In this document: positions 7,251 to 15,952 of the stretch, piece by piece
Numbering within the stretch: position 1 is the stretch's first letter
Layout: each line of letters starts with the position of its first letter
Source of the DNA: Christensenella sp. UBA7597
GTDB taxonomy: Bacteria > Bacillota > Clostridia > Christensenellales > Borkfalkiaceae
Length of the DNA: 25,108 nt
NCBI GenBank assembly: GCA_002474405.1
Contig: DLQW01000097.1
Coordinates: 3,064 to 28,171 of the forward strand
Direction: 5' to 3'
Notes under the pieces: model-generated
Databases searched by the model: none
What the model saw: the letters and a program-made list of their open reading frames with translations, nothing else
What the model was told of the DNA's origin: nothing
Program-made: the position numbers and the translations under genes

Positions 7251-7488
7251 CAATAATTCTTTAAGCCGATTAAAACACAAATTTAAATCGAACTTATCGT
7301 TGTTTTATCATCGGCGGAACGAATTTTCCGAAGAACGTTTTAGTTTTCGGAAAAAACGCAAATAATACGTAGCGGGGCGGAGCGGACGAGAAAAAGCGAA
7401 GCGGAAGGCGATCGCGGCTTTGCCGGAAAAGACGGTCGGAGCCGAACCCGGCTACGGGTTATAAATTCTGAAAAAGGAGAAAAGGACT
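7251..7488 (+). promoter_or_regulatory. Long structured leader of the opp operon
   Basis: About 238 untranslated bases separate the promoter from oppA, with no ATG in them. Two hairpins are visible. TTTTCCGAA (7324-7332) pairs with TTCGGAAAA (7346-7354). AACCCG (7445-7450) pairs with CGGGTT (7455-7460), ending about 17 bases before the ribosome site. Neither has a T run on the plus strand and no known riboswitch consensus was recognised. Confidence 0.4.
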
Positions 7489-9180
7489 ATGAAAAAATTT
7501 CTGAAAACGGTAACCGCGGGCGCTCTTGCCGCAACCTTCGCCGTATCTTTGACGGCATGCGGAAAAAAGGACGAGGACGAAAACGTGCTCAACGTAATGC
7601 TGGGCACTTCGGTGAAGTCGCTGGACGCGCAGGTAGCGACGGACGGCGAATCGTTTGAAGTGATCGCGGGATTTACCGACGGGCTGATGCAGATGGACGC
7701 GGACGGCGCCACGGTGAACGCGCTGGCGGAAAGCTATACGGTGAGCGACGACGCGAAAACGTATACCTTTAAAATCCGCGACGCGGTGTGGGCGGACGAT
7801 ACGGAAATCACGGCGCAGGATTTCGTGTTCGGCTGGCGGCACGGCTGCGACGCGGCGAAAGAATACGCGTATATGTTTTCGGATATTGCTCAGATAAAAA
7901 ACGCGGATAAAATTTTAAAGGGCGAAAAGAAGGAGGACGGAACGGCGTATACGACGGAAGATCTCGGCGTTACCGCCACGGATAAAGATACGCTGCGGGT
8001 AGAGCTGGAAGTGCCCGTGCCGTACTTCCTTTCGTTGATGTACTTCCCCACGTTCTACCCCGTAAACGAGGCGTTTTATAACCGGGTGGGCGCGGAGAAA
8101 TACGCCACCACGGCGGACACGGTGCTGGCGAACGGCGCGTTTAAACTGAAAACGTACAGCGCGGGCGGTTCGGCGCTGGAACTGGAAAAGAACGAGAAGT
8201 ACTGGGACGCGGACAGAGTTTCTCTGGACGGCATCCGTTATCAGGTGCTTACGGACAGCACTTCCGCGCTCAGCGCGTACACGAGCGGCACGCTGGACAT
8301 CGTAACCGTTTCCGGTTCGCAGATGGATCAGGTGCAGGGCAGTTCCGAATTGAAAACGACGGGCGCGGGATATATGTGGTATCTTTCGTTCGCGCAGAAA
8401 GAGGGAACCACGACGGGGTATCCCGACGGCTTCCCCACGAAGAATAAGAATCTGCGCCTTGCCATTACCAACGCGATCGACAGAAAAGCGATTGCGGACA
8501 ATATTTTAAAGGACGGTTCGCTGCCCACGTACACGGCTTGCCCGCCGCAGTTTGCCGCCTGCACCGAGGGCGCGCATAAGGGCGAGGATTACGCGGCGGA
8601 TCAGGAAAGATACAAGGACGTGTGTTCCTACGATAAAACGAAAGCGCAGGCGTATTTCGCAAAGGCGAAAGAAGAGGTGGGAAAGAGCGCGATTACCCTC
8701 GAACTGCTTGTGGGCAACGACGAGGGCGGCGAAGTGCCCAAGATTGCGCAGATGCTGAAATCGCAGATTGAGGAGGCGTTGCCGGGGCTGACGATCAACA
8801 TCAATCAGACCACGAAGAAAAACCGTCTGAACAAAATTCAGAACGATTGCGATTATCAGGTGTGCCTTACCCGCTGGGGACCGGACTATGCCGACCCGAT
8901 GACCTACTTCGGCATGTGGATAACGGGCACTTCCAACAATTACGGGCTGTGGAGCAACGCGGAATACGACGCGCTGATCAAGGCGTGCAGCGACGGTTCT
9001 CTCACGTACGAACAGCGCTGGGAAAAGTTGTACGAAGCGGAAAAAATCGTGATGGAAGAAGCGGTGATCGCGCCGCTGTTCACGAAGTCCAACGCGAACC
9101 TGATTAAATCGAACGTAACGGGCGTGGAATTTCATCCGGTGGCGCTGAACCGAGTGTACAAGAACGCGAAAAAAGCGTAA
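7489..9180 (+). CDS. oppA: Oligopeptide ABC transporter substrate-binding lipoprotein OppA
   Basis: 563 residues, SBP_bac_5 family. The lipoprotein signal is MKKFLK, a hydrophobic core and LTAC with Cys24 as the anchor. The mature part carries family stretches: LAESYTVSDDAKTYTFKIRD near residue 80, ITAQDFVFGWRH near 105, NGAFKLKTY near 215 and the C-terminal CLTRWGPDYADPMTYFGMW near 465. A strong AAAAAGGAGAAAAGG ribosome site supports the start at 7489. In Gram-positives OppA sits on the outer face of the membrane and passes peptides to OppBC. It heads the operon and is separated from oppB by a 184-base gap with a stable hairpin, a common way to keep the receptor in excess. Peptide import is the likely role; length and sequence preference cannot be read. 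Confidence 0.93.
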   Translation: MKKFLKTVTAGALAATFAVSLTACGKKDEDENVLNVMLGTSVKSLDAQVATDGESFEVIAGFTDGLMQMDADGATVNALAESYTVSDDAKTYTFKIRDAVWADDTEITAQDFVFGWRHGCDAAKEYAYMFSDIAQIKNADKILKGEKKEDGTAYTTEDLGVTATDKDTLRVELEVPVPYFLSLMYFPTFYPVNEAFYNRVGAEKYATTADTVLANGAFKLKTYSAGGSALELEKNEKYWDADRVSLDGIRYQVLTDSTSALSAYTSGTLDIVTVSGSQMDQVQGSSELKTTGAGYMWYLSFAQKEGTTTGYPDGFPTKNKNLRLAITNAIDRKAIADNILKDGSLPTYTACPPQFAACTEGAHKGEDYAADQERYKDVCSYDKTKAQAYFAKAKEEVGKSAITLELLVGNDEGGEVPKIAQMLKSQIEEALPGLTININQTTKKNRLNKIQNDCDYQVCLTRWGPDYADPMTYFGMWITGTSNNYGLWSNAEYDALIKACSDGSLTYEQRWEKLYEAEKIVMEEAVIAPLFTKSNANLIKSNVTGVEFHPVALNRVYKNAKKA

Positions 9181-9242
9181 GCCGAAGCCTTTTCGGAGGC
9201 GGAGGTACGGAAAGTTATTCATCCGTCGGGATTTTACGAAAA

Positions 9243-9274
9243 CGCGGCGCGCCTTATCGGAAAGGAGCGCCGCG
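9243..9274 (+). other. Intercistronic GC-rich hairpin between oppA and oppB
   Basis: CGCGGCGC (9243-9250) pairs perfectly with GCGCCGCG (9267-9274). There is no T run, so it is more likely a partial terminator or 3' stabiliser of the oppA message than a full stop. The rest of 9181-9364 holds no gene. Confidence 0.55.
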
Positions 9275-9364
9275 CGGGTTTAAACGGAGATGTCGTACCC
9301 TTGCGGAAAACGATTCCGCGGGGCGGGTACGGGCGGAAAAGGCGGAGAAACGGAGGTGACGAAG

Positions 9365-10309
9365 ATGGCGAAATATTTATTGAAACGACTGGGAATGGCG
9401 GCGCTGACGCTGTTTGCGATACTGCTGCTTTTGTTTATCATGGTACATTCGCTGCCCGGCTCGCCGTTCAACAATGCCGAAAAACTCACGGAGGCGCAGA
9501 AGGCGGCGATGAACGCCAAATACGGGCTGGATAAGCCGCTGCTCACGCAGTTTTTCATTTATTTTTCCAACGTTTTAAAGGGCGATTTCGGCACCAGTTA
9601 TTCGTTTGCCAGCGATATACCCATTTCCACGATATTGAAAGGGCGGGTATCCACGTCGTTTAAAATCGGCGGGCTGTCCGTGCTGATCGGCGCGGTCGTC
9701 GGGCTTTTCATCGGCATTACGGCGGCATTGAACAGAGATAAATTTCTGGATACGTTCTGCACCGTGCTTTCGATTGTGGGCGTATCGGTGCCCTCGTACG
9801 TGTTCATGATGCTGCTGATGAATCTTCTGGGCGTGAAAGCCGGCGTGCTGCCCGTTTTATACACGCCGAAGCACCCGTTCGAATCGGCGGTGATGCCCGC
9901 GATTTCGCTGAGCCTTTTCACCGTAGCCACGATTTCCCGGTTCACGCGCAACGAAATGTGCGAAGTGATGGACAGCGATTATATTCTGCTGGCGGAATCG
10001 AAAGGGCTGTACGGCAACGCGCTGATTGCGCGGCACGTGCTCAGAAACGCGCTGATTCCCATCGTTACCGTGCTGGCACCGCTGATCGTGGACTTATTGA
10101 CGGGCGCGCTGGTGGTGGAAAAAATTTACGCCATCGACGGCATAGGCAAACTGATGGTGGACGCCGTATCGGCGAACGATTACAACATCATTATGGCAAT
10201 CAGCTTTTTGTATTCGGCGCTGTATATCGTTGTGATGCTGGCGGTGGATTTGTTGTACGGGCTGATCGATCCCCGCGTACGCGTGGCGAAAGGAGGAAAC
10301 GGAGCATGA
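9365..10309 (+). CDS. oppB: Oligopeptide ABC transporter permease OppB
   Basis: 314 residues. ATG at 9365 is preferred over the in-frame ATG at 9290 because GGAGGTGA lies five bases upstream. It also yields the standard N-terminus MAKYLLKRLGMAALTLFAIL, a membrane helix. The family signature LPGSPF is near residue 33, and the cytoplasmic EAA loop ESKGLYGNALIARHVLRNAL is near residue 215, for docking to the ATPases. Six helices are expected, as in OppB/DppB. The stop overlaps the oppC start by four bases (ATGA), indicating translational coupling. It forms the membrane channel with OppC. Confidence 0.94.
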   Translation: MAKYLLKRLGMAALTLFAILLLLFIMVHSLPGSPFNNAEKLTEAQKAAMNAKYGLDKPLLTQFFIYFSNVLKGDFGTSYSFASDIPISTILKGRVSTSFKIGGLSVLIGAVVGLFIGITAALNRDKFLDTFCTVLSIVGVSVPSYVFMMLLMNLLGVKAGVLPVLYTPKHPFESAVMPAISLSLFTVATISRFTRNEMCEVMDSDYILLAESKGLYGNALIARHVLRNALIPIVTVLAPLIVDLLTGALVVEKIYAIDGIGKLMVDAVSANDYNIIMAISFLYSALYIVVMLAVDLLYGLIDPRVRVAKGGNGA

Positions 10310-11403
10310 AAAATTTCGGGAAAAAGACGATTGCCGCGGAGGCTGCGGCAAAAAACGGAACGGCTGCGGAAGAAAAAGAGTATGTTTTCGCTCCGGACGA
10401 TTTTACGTTTTCGGCAACGGAAGAGACGGCGACGGATAAAAATTTTTCGTCGCAGGGGTACTGGAAGGGCGTATGCACGCGGTTTTTCGGCAGAAAAATT
10501 TCCGTGATCGGGCTGGTGTGCATCGCAATCATTGTATTGCTGGCGATTTTCGTGCCGGTTTTCAGTAAATACGGGTACGACGAAGTGAACGTTTCGGCAA
10601 CGAACATGGCGCCGCGGGTGCCGTTTTTCGAAAAACTGGGGTTTCTGAACGGCTGGGAAACCATCCGCACGGTAACGGGCGAAAGCACGATGGTGAACAA
10701 GTATCTTGAAAACGGCATGACCGACGCGTATTATTTTTTCGGCACCGACGAACTGGGACGGGACATCTGGACGAGAACCTGGTACGGGGCGAGAATCTCG
10801 CTGATTATCGCGGTAGTCGCCACGGTGATCGATATGATTATTGGCATGAGTTACGGGCTGATTTCGGGCTATTTCGGCGGCGTTACGGACGGGATTATGC
10901 AGCGGGCGGCGGAAATCGTAAGCGGGATTCCGCGGCTGGTGGTGGTGATATTGCTGTCGCTGGCGATGAAGCCGGGGCTGGGCGCGATTATCGTGGCGCT
11001 GCTGATTACCGAATGGATAGGCATGAGCCGCATCGCCCGCGCGGAGATGCTGCGCCTGAAAGACAGGGAGTATATTCTGGCGAGCCGCACGCTGGGGGCG
11101 GGCAACGCCTCGATTATTTTCAAAGGCGTACTGCCGAACATCGTGGGACCCGTGATTACGCAGGTGATGTTTTCCATTCCGACGGCGATTTTCACGGAAG
11201 CGTTTTTATCGTTCGTGGGGCTGGGCGTACGGCTGCCGGAATGTTCGCTGGGCTCGCTGATTTCGGACGGGTTTCAGGTATTCAACACGCACCCGTATCA
11301 GATTGTGCCGCCGATTATCGTGCTGGCGCTTCTGATGCTTTCGTTCAATCTTGTGGGCGACGGGCTGCGCGAGGCGCTGAACCCGAAAATGAAGGATATG
11401 TAA
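10306..11403 (+). CDS. oppC: Oligopeptide ABC transporter permease OppC
   Basis: 365 residues from ATG at 10306, which has AGGAGG upstream and overlaps the oppB stop. An acidic, Ala-rich cytoplasmic N-terminal extension of about 55 residues precedes the first membrane helix. The family motif FFGTDELGRDIWTRTWYGAR is near residue 145, and the EAA loop LASRTLGAGNASIIFKGVLP near 255. There is an enlarged extracytoplasmic segment between the first helix and the GTDELGRD motif (about residues 85-140). It pairs with OppB to form the translocation path. The longer open frame upstream overlaps oppB in another frame and is not coding. Confidence 0.94.
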   Translation: MKNFGKKTIAAEAAAKNGTAAEEKEYVFAPDDFTFSATEETATDKNFSSQGYWKGVCTRFFGRKISVIGLVCIAIIVLLAIFVPVFSKYGYDEVNVSATNMAPRVPFFEKLGFLNGWETIRTVTGESTMVNKYLENGMTDAYYFFGTDELGRDIWTRTWYGARISLIIAVVATVIDMIIGMSYGLISGYFGGVTDGIMQRAAEIVSGIPRLVVVILLSLAMKPGLGAIIVALLITEWIGMSRIARAEMLRLKDREYILASRTLGAGNASIIFKGVLPNIVGPVITQVMFSIPTAIFTEAFLSFVGLGVRLPECSLGSLISDGFQVFNTHPYQIVPPIIVLALLMLSFNLVGDGLREALNPKMKDM

Positions 11404-11445
11404 GCGGCGGAAGCCGGAAAAAACGAAGAAAGGAGGTTTGCGGAA

Positions 11446-12534
11446 ATGTCGGAAAGAAAGAGAATTTTAACGGTGCGCGGGCTGGATATCGCCTTCCGTA
11501 CGAATTCGGGCGCGGCGCACACCATCCGCGGCGTGGATTTCGATTTGTACCGCGGCGAAACGGTGGCGATCGTGGGAGAATCGGGCAGCGGAAAATCGGT
11601 GAGCTGCAAGGCGATTATGGGCATCCTTGCGCCGAACGCCGAAGTCAACCGCGGCGAAATTTTATTTTCGTACACGCATGCGGACGGCAGAGACGAGACC
11701 GTGAACCTTCTTGAAAAGGACAGAAACTGGATGCGCAAGCACATCAACGGCAAGCGGATAGCGATGGTGTTTCAGGACCCGATGACTTCGCTGGACCCGA
11801 CGATGCGCATCGGGCGGCAGATAGCGGAGGGCATGATATGGCACTTCGGCATGACGAAAAAGGAAGCGTTCGGAAAGGCGGAAAAACTGCTGGAAGAGGT
11901 GGGCATCACCGATGCGGCGAAGCGCATGAAGCAGTACCCGCATCAGCTTTCGGGCGGCATGCGGCAGCGCGTGGTGATTGCCATCGCCCTTTCGTGCAAC
12001 CCGGATTTGCTGATTTGCGACGAGCCGACCACCGCGCTGGACGTTACGATTCAGGCAAAGATTCTGGAACTTATCTGCCGCATACAGAAAGAACGCGGAA
12101 TTTCCGTGATTTATATCACGCACGATCTGGGCGTGGTGGCGAAAGTGGCGGATTACGTGAACGTGATGTACGCGGGGAAAATCGTGGAAAAGGGCACGGT
12201 GAACGAGATTTTCTACGAGCCGAAACATCCGTACACGTGGGGGCTTTTATCGGCGATGCCCGATTTAACCACATCGGACGCGCGGCTTTATACGATTCCC
12301 GGTTCGCCGCCGAATCTCTTGAACGAAGTGCCGGGCGACGCGTTTGCGCCGCGCAACGCGTACCGGCTGAAAATCGACGAAAAGAAAGAGCCGCCGATGT
12401 TTAAACTGAGCGAGACGCACTATGCGGCGACGTGGCTTCTTGACGAGCGCGCGCCGAAAACGGAAATGCCCGCGGAACTGAAAGCGCGGGTGGAGAAAAT
12501 GAAAAAGGAGGCGACGGCAAATGGCGGATTATAA
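11446..12534 (+). CDS. oppD: Oligopeptide ABC transporter ATP-binding protein OppD
   Basis: 362 residues. It has Walker A GESGSGKS near residue 45, Q-loop [10 protein letters not shown] near 107, signature LSGGMRQR near 168 and Walker B with D-loop CDEPTTALD near 191. The C-terminal oligopeptide-transporter extension ([14 protein letters not shown], then [20 protein letters not shown]) follows. A full AAAGGAGG ribosome site supports the start. In many OppD/OppF proteins this tail binds an iron-sulfur cluster through cysteines; none of the usual cysteines is visible here. OppD and OppF together hydrolyse ATP for import. Its last 14 bases overlap oppF. Confidence 0.95.
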   Translation: MSERKRILTVRGLDIAFRTNSGAAHTIRGVDFDLYRGETVAIVGESGSGKSVSCKAIMGILAPNAEVNRGEILFSYTHADGRDETVNLLEKDRNWMRKHINGKRIAMVFQDPMTSLDPTMRIGRQIAEGMIWHFGMTKKEAFGKAEKLLEEVGITDAAKRMKQYPHQLSGGMRQRVVIAIALSCNPDLLICDEPTTALDVTIQAKILELICRIQKERGISVIYITHDLGVVAKVADYVNVMYAGKIVEKGTVNEIFYEPKHPYTWGLLSAMPDLTTSDARLYTIPGSPPNLLNEVPGDAFAPRNAYRLKIDEKKEPPMFKLSETHYAATWLLDERAPKTEMPAELKARVEKMKKEATANGGL

Positions 12535-13462
12535 AGCGGCGCCGATTCTTCGGGTGGAAAACTTAAAACAACACTTCCGCGTGAACGGCAATTTTACGGT
12601 GCGCGCGGTGGATAACGTTTCGTTTGACATCTACCCCGGCGAAACGTACGGGCTGGTGGGCGAATCGGGCAGCGGTAAATCCACGATAGGCAGAAGCGTG
12701 ATTCGCCTCTACACCCCCACGGAAGGAAAAATCGTTTTCAAAGACAGAGATATTACCGGGCGCACGGACGCGGAGACGACGAAAATTCTGCGCACGAAAA
12801 TGCAGATGATTTTTCAGGATCCCATGGCTTCGCTGAATCCGCGGAAACGAATAGGGGATATTATCGGCGAGGGGCTGGATATACACAAAGCGTGCAAAAC
12901 CCGCGCCGAACGCACGGAACGGGTGGAAGCGATGCTGAAAAAAGTGGGGTTGGCGCCCGAACATTTCAACCGCTATCCGCATCAGTTTTCGGGCGGGCAG
13001 AGGCAGCGCGTGGGCATTGCGCGGGCGCTGATTATGAACCCGGAACTGATTATCGCCGACGAGTGCATTTCCGCGCTGGACGTATCCGTGCAGGCACAGG
13101 TGGTGAATCTGATGAAAGATATTCAGGCGGAAACGGGCACGGCGTACCTTTTCATCGCGCACGACCTTTCCATGGTGAAGTACATTTCGGACAGAATCGG
13201 CGTGCTGCACCTTGGGCATCTTCTGGAAACGGGCACCACGGAGGAAATTTTTGAAAATCCCGTGCATCCGTACACCCGTTCGCTGATTTCGGCGATTCCC
13301 TGCCCGAACCCGATTGCGGAAAAAAAGCGCGAGGCGATCGCGTACGATTATTTTTCTTCGGGGCTGGATTATAATACGGGCGAAATGCACCCTCTCGGCG
13401 GTTTGCATTACGTATTCGGAACGGATGAAGAAGTGGAGCGGTTTAAAAAACAGGCGATATAA
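12521..13462 (+). CDS. oppF: Oligopeptide ABC transporter ATP-binding protein OppF
   Basis: 313 residues. It has Walker [10 protein letters not shown] near residue 47, Q-loop FQDPMASLNP, signature FSGGQRQR near 155 and Walker B/D-loop ADECISALD near 180. The Pro of the usual DEP is Cys here, while the catalytic Glu is kept. The helical-domain tail includes NPVHPYTRSLISAIP. The start ATG lies inside the end of oppD with AAAAAGGAGG upstream, so the two are coupled. It is the last gene of the operon and is followed within ten bases by a terminator. Confidence 0.94.
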   Translation: MADYKAAPILRVENLKQHFRVNGNFTVRAVDNVSFDIYPGETYGLVGESGSGKSTIGRSVIRLYTPTEGKIVFKDRDITGRTDAETTKILRTKMQMIFQDPMASLNPRKRIGDIIGEGLDIHKACKTRAERTERVEAMLKKVGLAPEHFNRYPHQFSGGQRQRVGIARALIMNPELIIADECISALDVSVQAQVVNLMKDIQAETGTAYLFIAHDLSMVKYISDRIGVLHLGHLLETGTTEEIFENPVHPYTRSLISAIPCPNPIAEKKREAIAYDYFSSGLDYNTGEMHPLGGLHYVFGTDEEVERFKKQAI

Positions 13463-13468
13463 TGAAAA

Positions 13469-13513
13469 ATTCGGGACCCTGAAATACAATCTCAGGGTCC
13501 GAATGGTTTTTAT
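13469..13513. terminator. Bidirectional intrinsic terminator between oppF and yunB
   Basis: ATTCGGGACCCTGA (13469-13482) pairs with TCAGGGTCCGAAT (13492-13504), 13 pairs with one bulged G. On the plus strand it is followed by GGTTTTTA. On the minus strand the stem is followed by TTTTT (A run at 13465-13469). It can therefore end both the opp operon and the converging murG-yunB operon. Confidence 0.85.
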
Positions 13514-13553
13514 CCGGTTTTCACGGCTTCGGAGCGGAAATTGCAAGCCGTAA

Positions 13554-14300
13554 TTACAAGCCGCTTGTTCTGCCCGAAAGGTCCGTCTGAAAATACGTTT
13601 CGGGAATTTTCCCCACAATCACGCATTCGCCCGCAAGCACGTCCGTCTGTACGGCGAAATTATCCGTGCGCGAAGCCATTACGATGCTGATATCCGCCAC
13701 CACGTTTAAATAAATGGAATGTTTCGTCTGGTTGATGCCCACGCTTTCGAACGCGGAAGAGAACGAGCACACCACCGAACAGACGGGCAGAATATCGATG
13801 TTGATACGCTTCCCCACGCCTGCCAGCGCTTCGATGCCCGTGAGCGCGCCGACGGGAATCATCACGCCGTTTTCGCCCGTTTCCTGCAGAATGCGTTGCG
13901 AAAGCGAGGCGGTGTCGCGCGCGATTTTATTGATTTTCAGGGCGTTGGCGGAAAGCGCCGATACGTTGCCGTTTTCGTCGCGTTCGATTTTCACCAGTTC
14001 TTCGTACGAGGGGTTGCTGCCCAGCGTTTTATACACCGCCGAATTGATGGCTTCCACGGCGGAGGAGCGCATGGTGGCTTCGCTGACGGAAATGAGCACG
14101 CGCGTTACGTTCGTCTGAAAGTAAACGAGGGCGGTGGCAAGCGCGGCGGTAACGATGCACGCCGCGCGCAGGATTCTGCGCTTTTTGCTTTTTTTCCGCT
14201 TTGCCGCGTGCGCCGCGCGAATAACGTGTTCGTTTGCACAATCGCACGGTTGCGCATTTGTCGCTTCGTACAAATAACGCGGTTTATAATCGCCGCTCAT
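13554..14300 (-). CDS. yunB: Sporulation protein YunB
   Basis: 248 residues (B. subtilis YunB is of similar length). After a basic stretch AAHAAKRKKSKKRRILRAAC near residue 30 there is one membrane helix (about 45-62). The conserved YunB body follows: AINSAVYKTLG, NALKINKIARDTASLSQRIL, MIPVGALTGIEALAGVGKRI and the SAFESVGINQTKHSIYLNV stretch near residue 190. In Bacillus this family is expressed under the mother-cell factor sigma-E and contributes to spore formation; its biochemical role is unknown. The start ATG overlaps the murG stop by four bases, with GGAG upstream, so it is translationally coupled to murG. Presence supports a spore-forming ancestry. The longer open frame upstream of 14300 overlaps murG and is not coding. 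Confidence 0.87.
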   Translation of the reverse strand: MSGDYKPRYLYEATNAQPCDCANEHVIRAAHAAKRKKSKKRRILRAACIVTAALATALVYFQTNVTRVLISVSEATMRSSAVEAINSAVYKTLGSNPSYEELVKIERDENGNVSALSANALKINKIARDTASLSQRILQETGENGVMIPVGALTGIEALAGVGKRINIDILPVCSVVCSFSSAFESVGINQTKHSIYLNVVADISIVMASRTDNFAVQTDVLAGECVIVGKIPETYFQTDLSGRTSGL

Positions 14301-15343
14301 TTTCTTTTTTCTCCGAGGGTTTCTTCGATGACGGAGAGAATCTGTCGGTTTCCGCCGGTGGTGAACGGACTGTTTTTCAGGGCGTTTTTCATCGCCTCGT
14401 CCGCAAGCACCGCTTCTAATTTCGCGCAGAGGGAATCGGCGAGGGCGGCTTCCGAAGAGACGGAAATCAAGCCTTTCGAAAAGAAGTATTCGGCGTTTTC
14501 TTTCTGGTCGCCCCGGCTGCCTTTTTCCAGCGGAACGATCAGCGCGGGCAGGCGGAGCGCGGCAATTTCGAAGAGGGTATTGCTGCCCGCGCGGGCAAGC
14601 ACCACGTCGGCTTCCGCGTATGCCTCGCCCATGTTTTTTGCGTACGCAAGCGGCGTATACGAGGGGTGAACGGGGGCGGAAGCCATGTTTTTTTCGCCTA
14701 AAATATGCACCACGCGGAAGCGGGAGGTAAGCTCGCCGAGATTTTGAAAAATCGCGTTGTTGATTGCCGTCGCGCCCGAACCGCCACCGAAGGCAAGCAG
14801 CGTTTTTTTGCCGTTTTTCCCGGCTCTTTTTTTGCGTGCGGCTTCGAAGAGTTCTTCGCGGAGCGGCGAACCCGTGAATCTGCCGTTTTTGAATTTTTTT
14901 GCCGTTTCCGGGAAGGAAGTAAGCACGTAGCGGCACTTTTTTGCCACAAGACGGGTGGCAAGCCCCGGCGACAAATCGCTTTCGTGCGTGAGCACGGGGA
15001 TTTTTTCTTTATGCGCGGCAAGGCAGAAAGGAAGAGAAACGAATCCGCCTTTGGAAAAAACAAGGTCGGGGCGGATTTCGCGCAGAATTTCCCGCGCGGC
15101 GCGCACCGCTTTTAAGAGTTCGAACGGGATTTTTAAATTCTTCACCGTGAACGAACGCACCAGTTTCGGGCAGGAAATTTCGTAAAACGGGATACCCGTG
15201 GGCGCGACGAGCCGCTTTTCGATGCCGCCCGTCCCCGCGTAATACGGCGTGTATCCGCCGCGTTTTTCAAGATGGGAAATCAGCGCGAGGTTCGGCACCG
15301 TGTGCCCCGCGCTGCCCCCGCCCGTGAAAAGAATTTTTTTCAT
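14297..15343 (-). CDS. murG: UDP-GlcNAc:lipid I N-acetylglucosaminyltransferase MurG
   Basis: 348 residues, normal for MurG, a GT28 membrane-associated enzyme that adds GlcNAc to lipid I to make lipid II. The N-terminal glycine-rich loop FTGGGSAGHTVPNLALISHL opens the protein. HESDLSPGLATRLVAKKC lies near residue 125, a second glycine loop LLAFGGGSGATAINN near 190, and the nucleotide-sugar site VVLARAGSNTLFEIAALRLP near 250. A GGAGG ribosome site lies eleven bases before the ATG. It stands outside a division/cell-wall cluster, paired only with yunB. A second, sporulation-linked copy is conceivable, but only the full genome would show whether another murG exists. Confidence 0.9.
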   Translation of the reverse strand: MKKILFTGGGSAGHTVPNLALISHLEKRGGYTPYYAGTGGIEKRLVAPTGIPFYEISCPKLVRSFTVKNLKIPFELLKAVRAAREILREIRPDLVFSKGGFVSLPFCLAAHKEKIPVLTHESDLSPGLATRLVAKKCRYVLTSFPETAKKFKNGRFTGSPLREELFEAARKKRAGKNGKKTLLAFGGGSGATAINNAIFQNLGELTSRFRVVHILGEKNMASAPVHPSYTPLAYAKNMGEAYAEADVVLARAGSNTLFEIAALRLPALIVPLEKGSRGDQKENAEYFFSKGLISVSSEAALADSLCAKLEAVLADEAMKNALKNSPFTTGGNRQILSVIEETLGEKRK

Positions 15344-15378
15344 AAACGCCGCCTCCGCTTCTGGTAACTTCTCATATT

Positions 15379-15407
15379 ATTATAGGCGGCGGGCGGCGGA
15401 ATTATAA
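15379..15407 (-). promoter_or_regulatory. Probable murG-yunB promoter
   Basis: On the minus strand TATAAT (15384-15379) is a perfect -10 box, but the -35 hexamer 17 bases upstream (15407-15402) is TTATAA, only half matching. It could be a weak sigma-A promoter or be read with an activator. Confidence 0.4.
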
Positions 15408-15416
15408 CGAATCGGC

Positions 15417-15445
15417 TTGACAAAACCGCCCGCGGCAAGTATAAT
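15417..15445 (+). promoter_or_regulatory. Sigma-A promoter of the small membrane protein gene
   Basis: TTGACA (15417-15422), 17 bases, TATAAT (15440-15445): exact consensus. The predicted start near 15452 falls on the ribosome site itself, so the 5' leader would be only about 13 bases. Confidence 0.85.
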
Positions 15446-15464
15446 ATTTGCGGAGAGCGGAAAA

Positions 15465-15893
15465 ATGAAAGAATTTTTTAAAAAACTCGGAAAGAAACTG
15501 AAGAAAATTCTCGGCTGGACGGTGTACTTTCTAATTATTCTGGTCTGGGCGGTATACGATTATTTTTATCAGTCTAAGGTATATTGGAAAATTTTTAAAA
15601 TGCAGTTGCCGCAGTATATAAGGCTCGGCGCGATTATTTTTGCATTGTTTATGATTTTCGGAAGAAAGGGTGCGATTAAAAAAGGCGGAAAAAATGCCGC
15701 GGGCGACGCGGATAAAACGGACGCCGAGGACAAAACGGGCGGCGAGGAAACGAAAGAGGAATCGCAGGCGGAAACGAAAGACGAAACGGCGGCATCTTGT
15801 GCGGCGGCACCCGGCGCAGAAACGCAGAAAAAGGCGGACGAACCGGGCGAAAACGGCGAAGAGAAGAAAAAAGATGACGAAAACAGACAATAG
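15465..15893 (+). CDS. Small two-helix membrane protein with a charged C-terminal tail, unknown function
   Basis: 142 residues from ATG at 15465 (GGAGAG nine bases upstream). The frame continues upstream to 15417 but through the promoter, so that part is not translated. It has a Lys-rich amphipathic start (MKEFFKKLGKKLKKILGW), a first hydrophobic helix (about 18-33), an aromatic-rich loop (YDYFYQSKVYWKIF) and a second helix (about 51-65). From residue 70 to the end there is a low-complexity tail of Lys, Glu, Asp, Thr, Ala and Gly, probably disordered and cytoplasmic or surface-exposed depending on topology. No enzyme motif is visible and I do not recognise the family. It is monocistronic, between a consensus promoter and its own terminator. 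Confidence 0.7.
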   Translation: MKEFFKKLGKKLKKILGWTVYFLIILVWAVYDYFYQSKVYWKIFKMQLPQYIRLGAIIFALFMIFGRKGAIKKGGKNAAGDADKTDAEDKTGGEETKEESQAETKDETAASCAAAPGAETQKKADEPGENGEEKKKDDENRQ

Positions 15894-15921
15894 ACGATAA
15901 AAAACCGAACAAAAGTTTTTG

Positions 15922-15952
15922 GCAACCGCTTTTCAAGCGATTGCTTTTTTTT
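15922..15952 (+). terminator. Intrinsic terminator after the small membrane protein gene
   Basis: GCAACCGCTT (15922-15931) pairs with AAGCGATTGC (15935-15944), with one C-A mismatch and a three-base loop, followed by eight T residues. Its 3' arm and T run are shared with the next promoter. Confidence 0.85.

Noticed and set aside
7083..7280. 65-codon hydrophobic frame on the minus strand
   Set aside because: It has a TTG start, no ribosome site, and overlaps the opp promoter; AT-rich DNA easily gives such frames.
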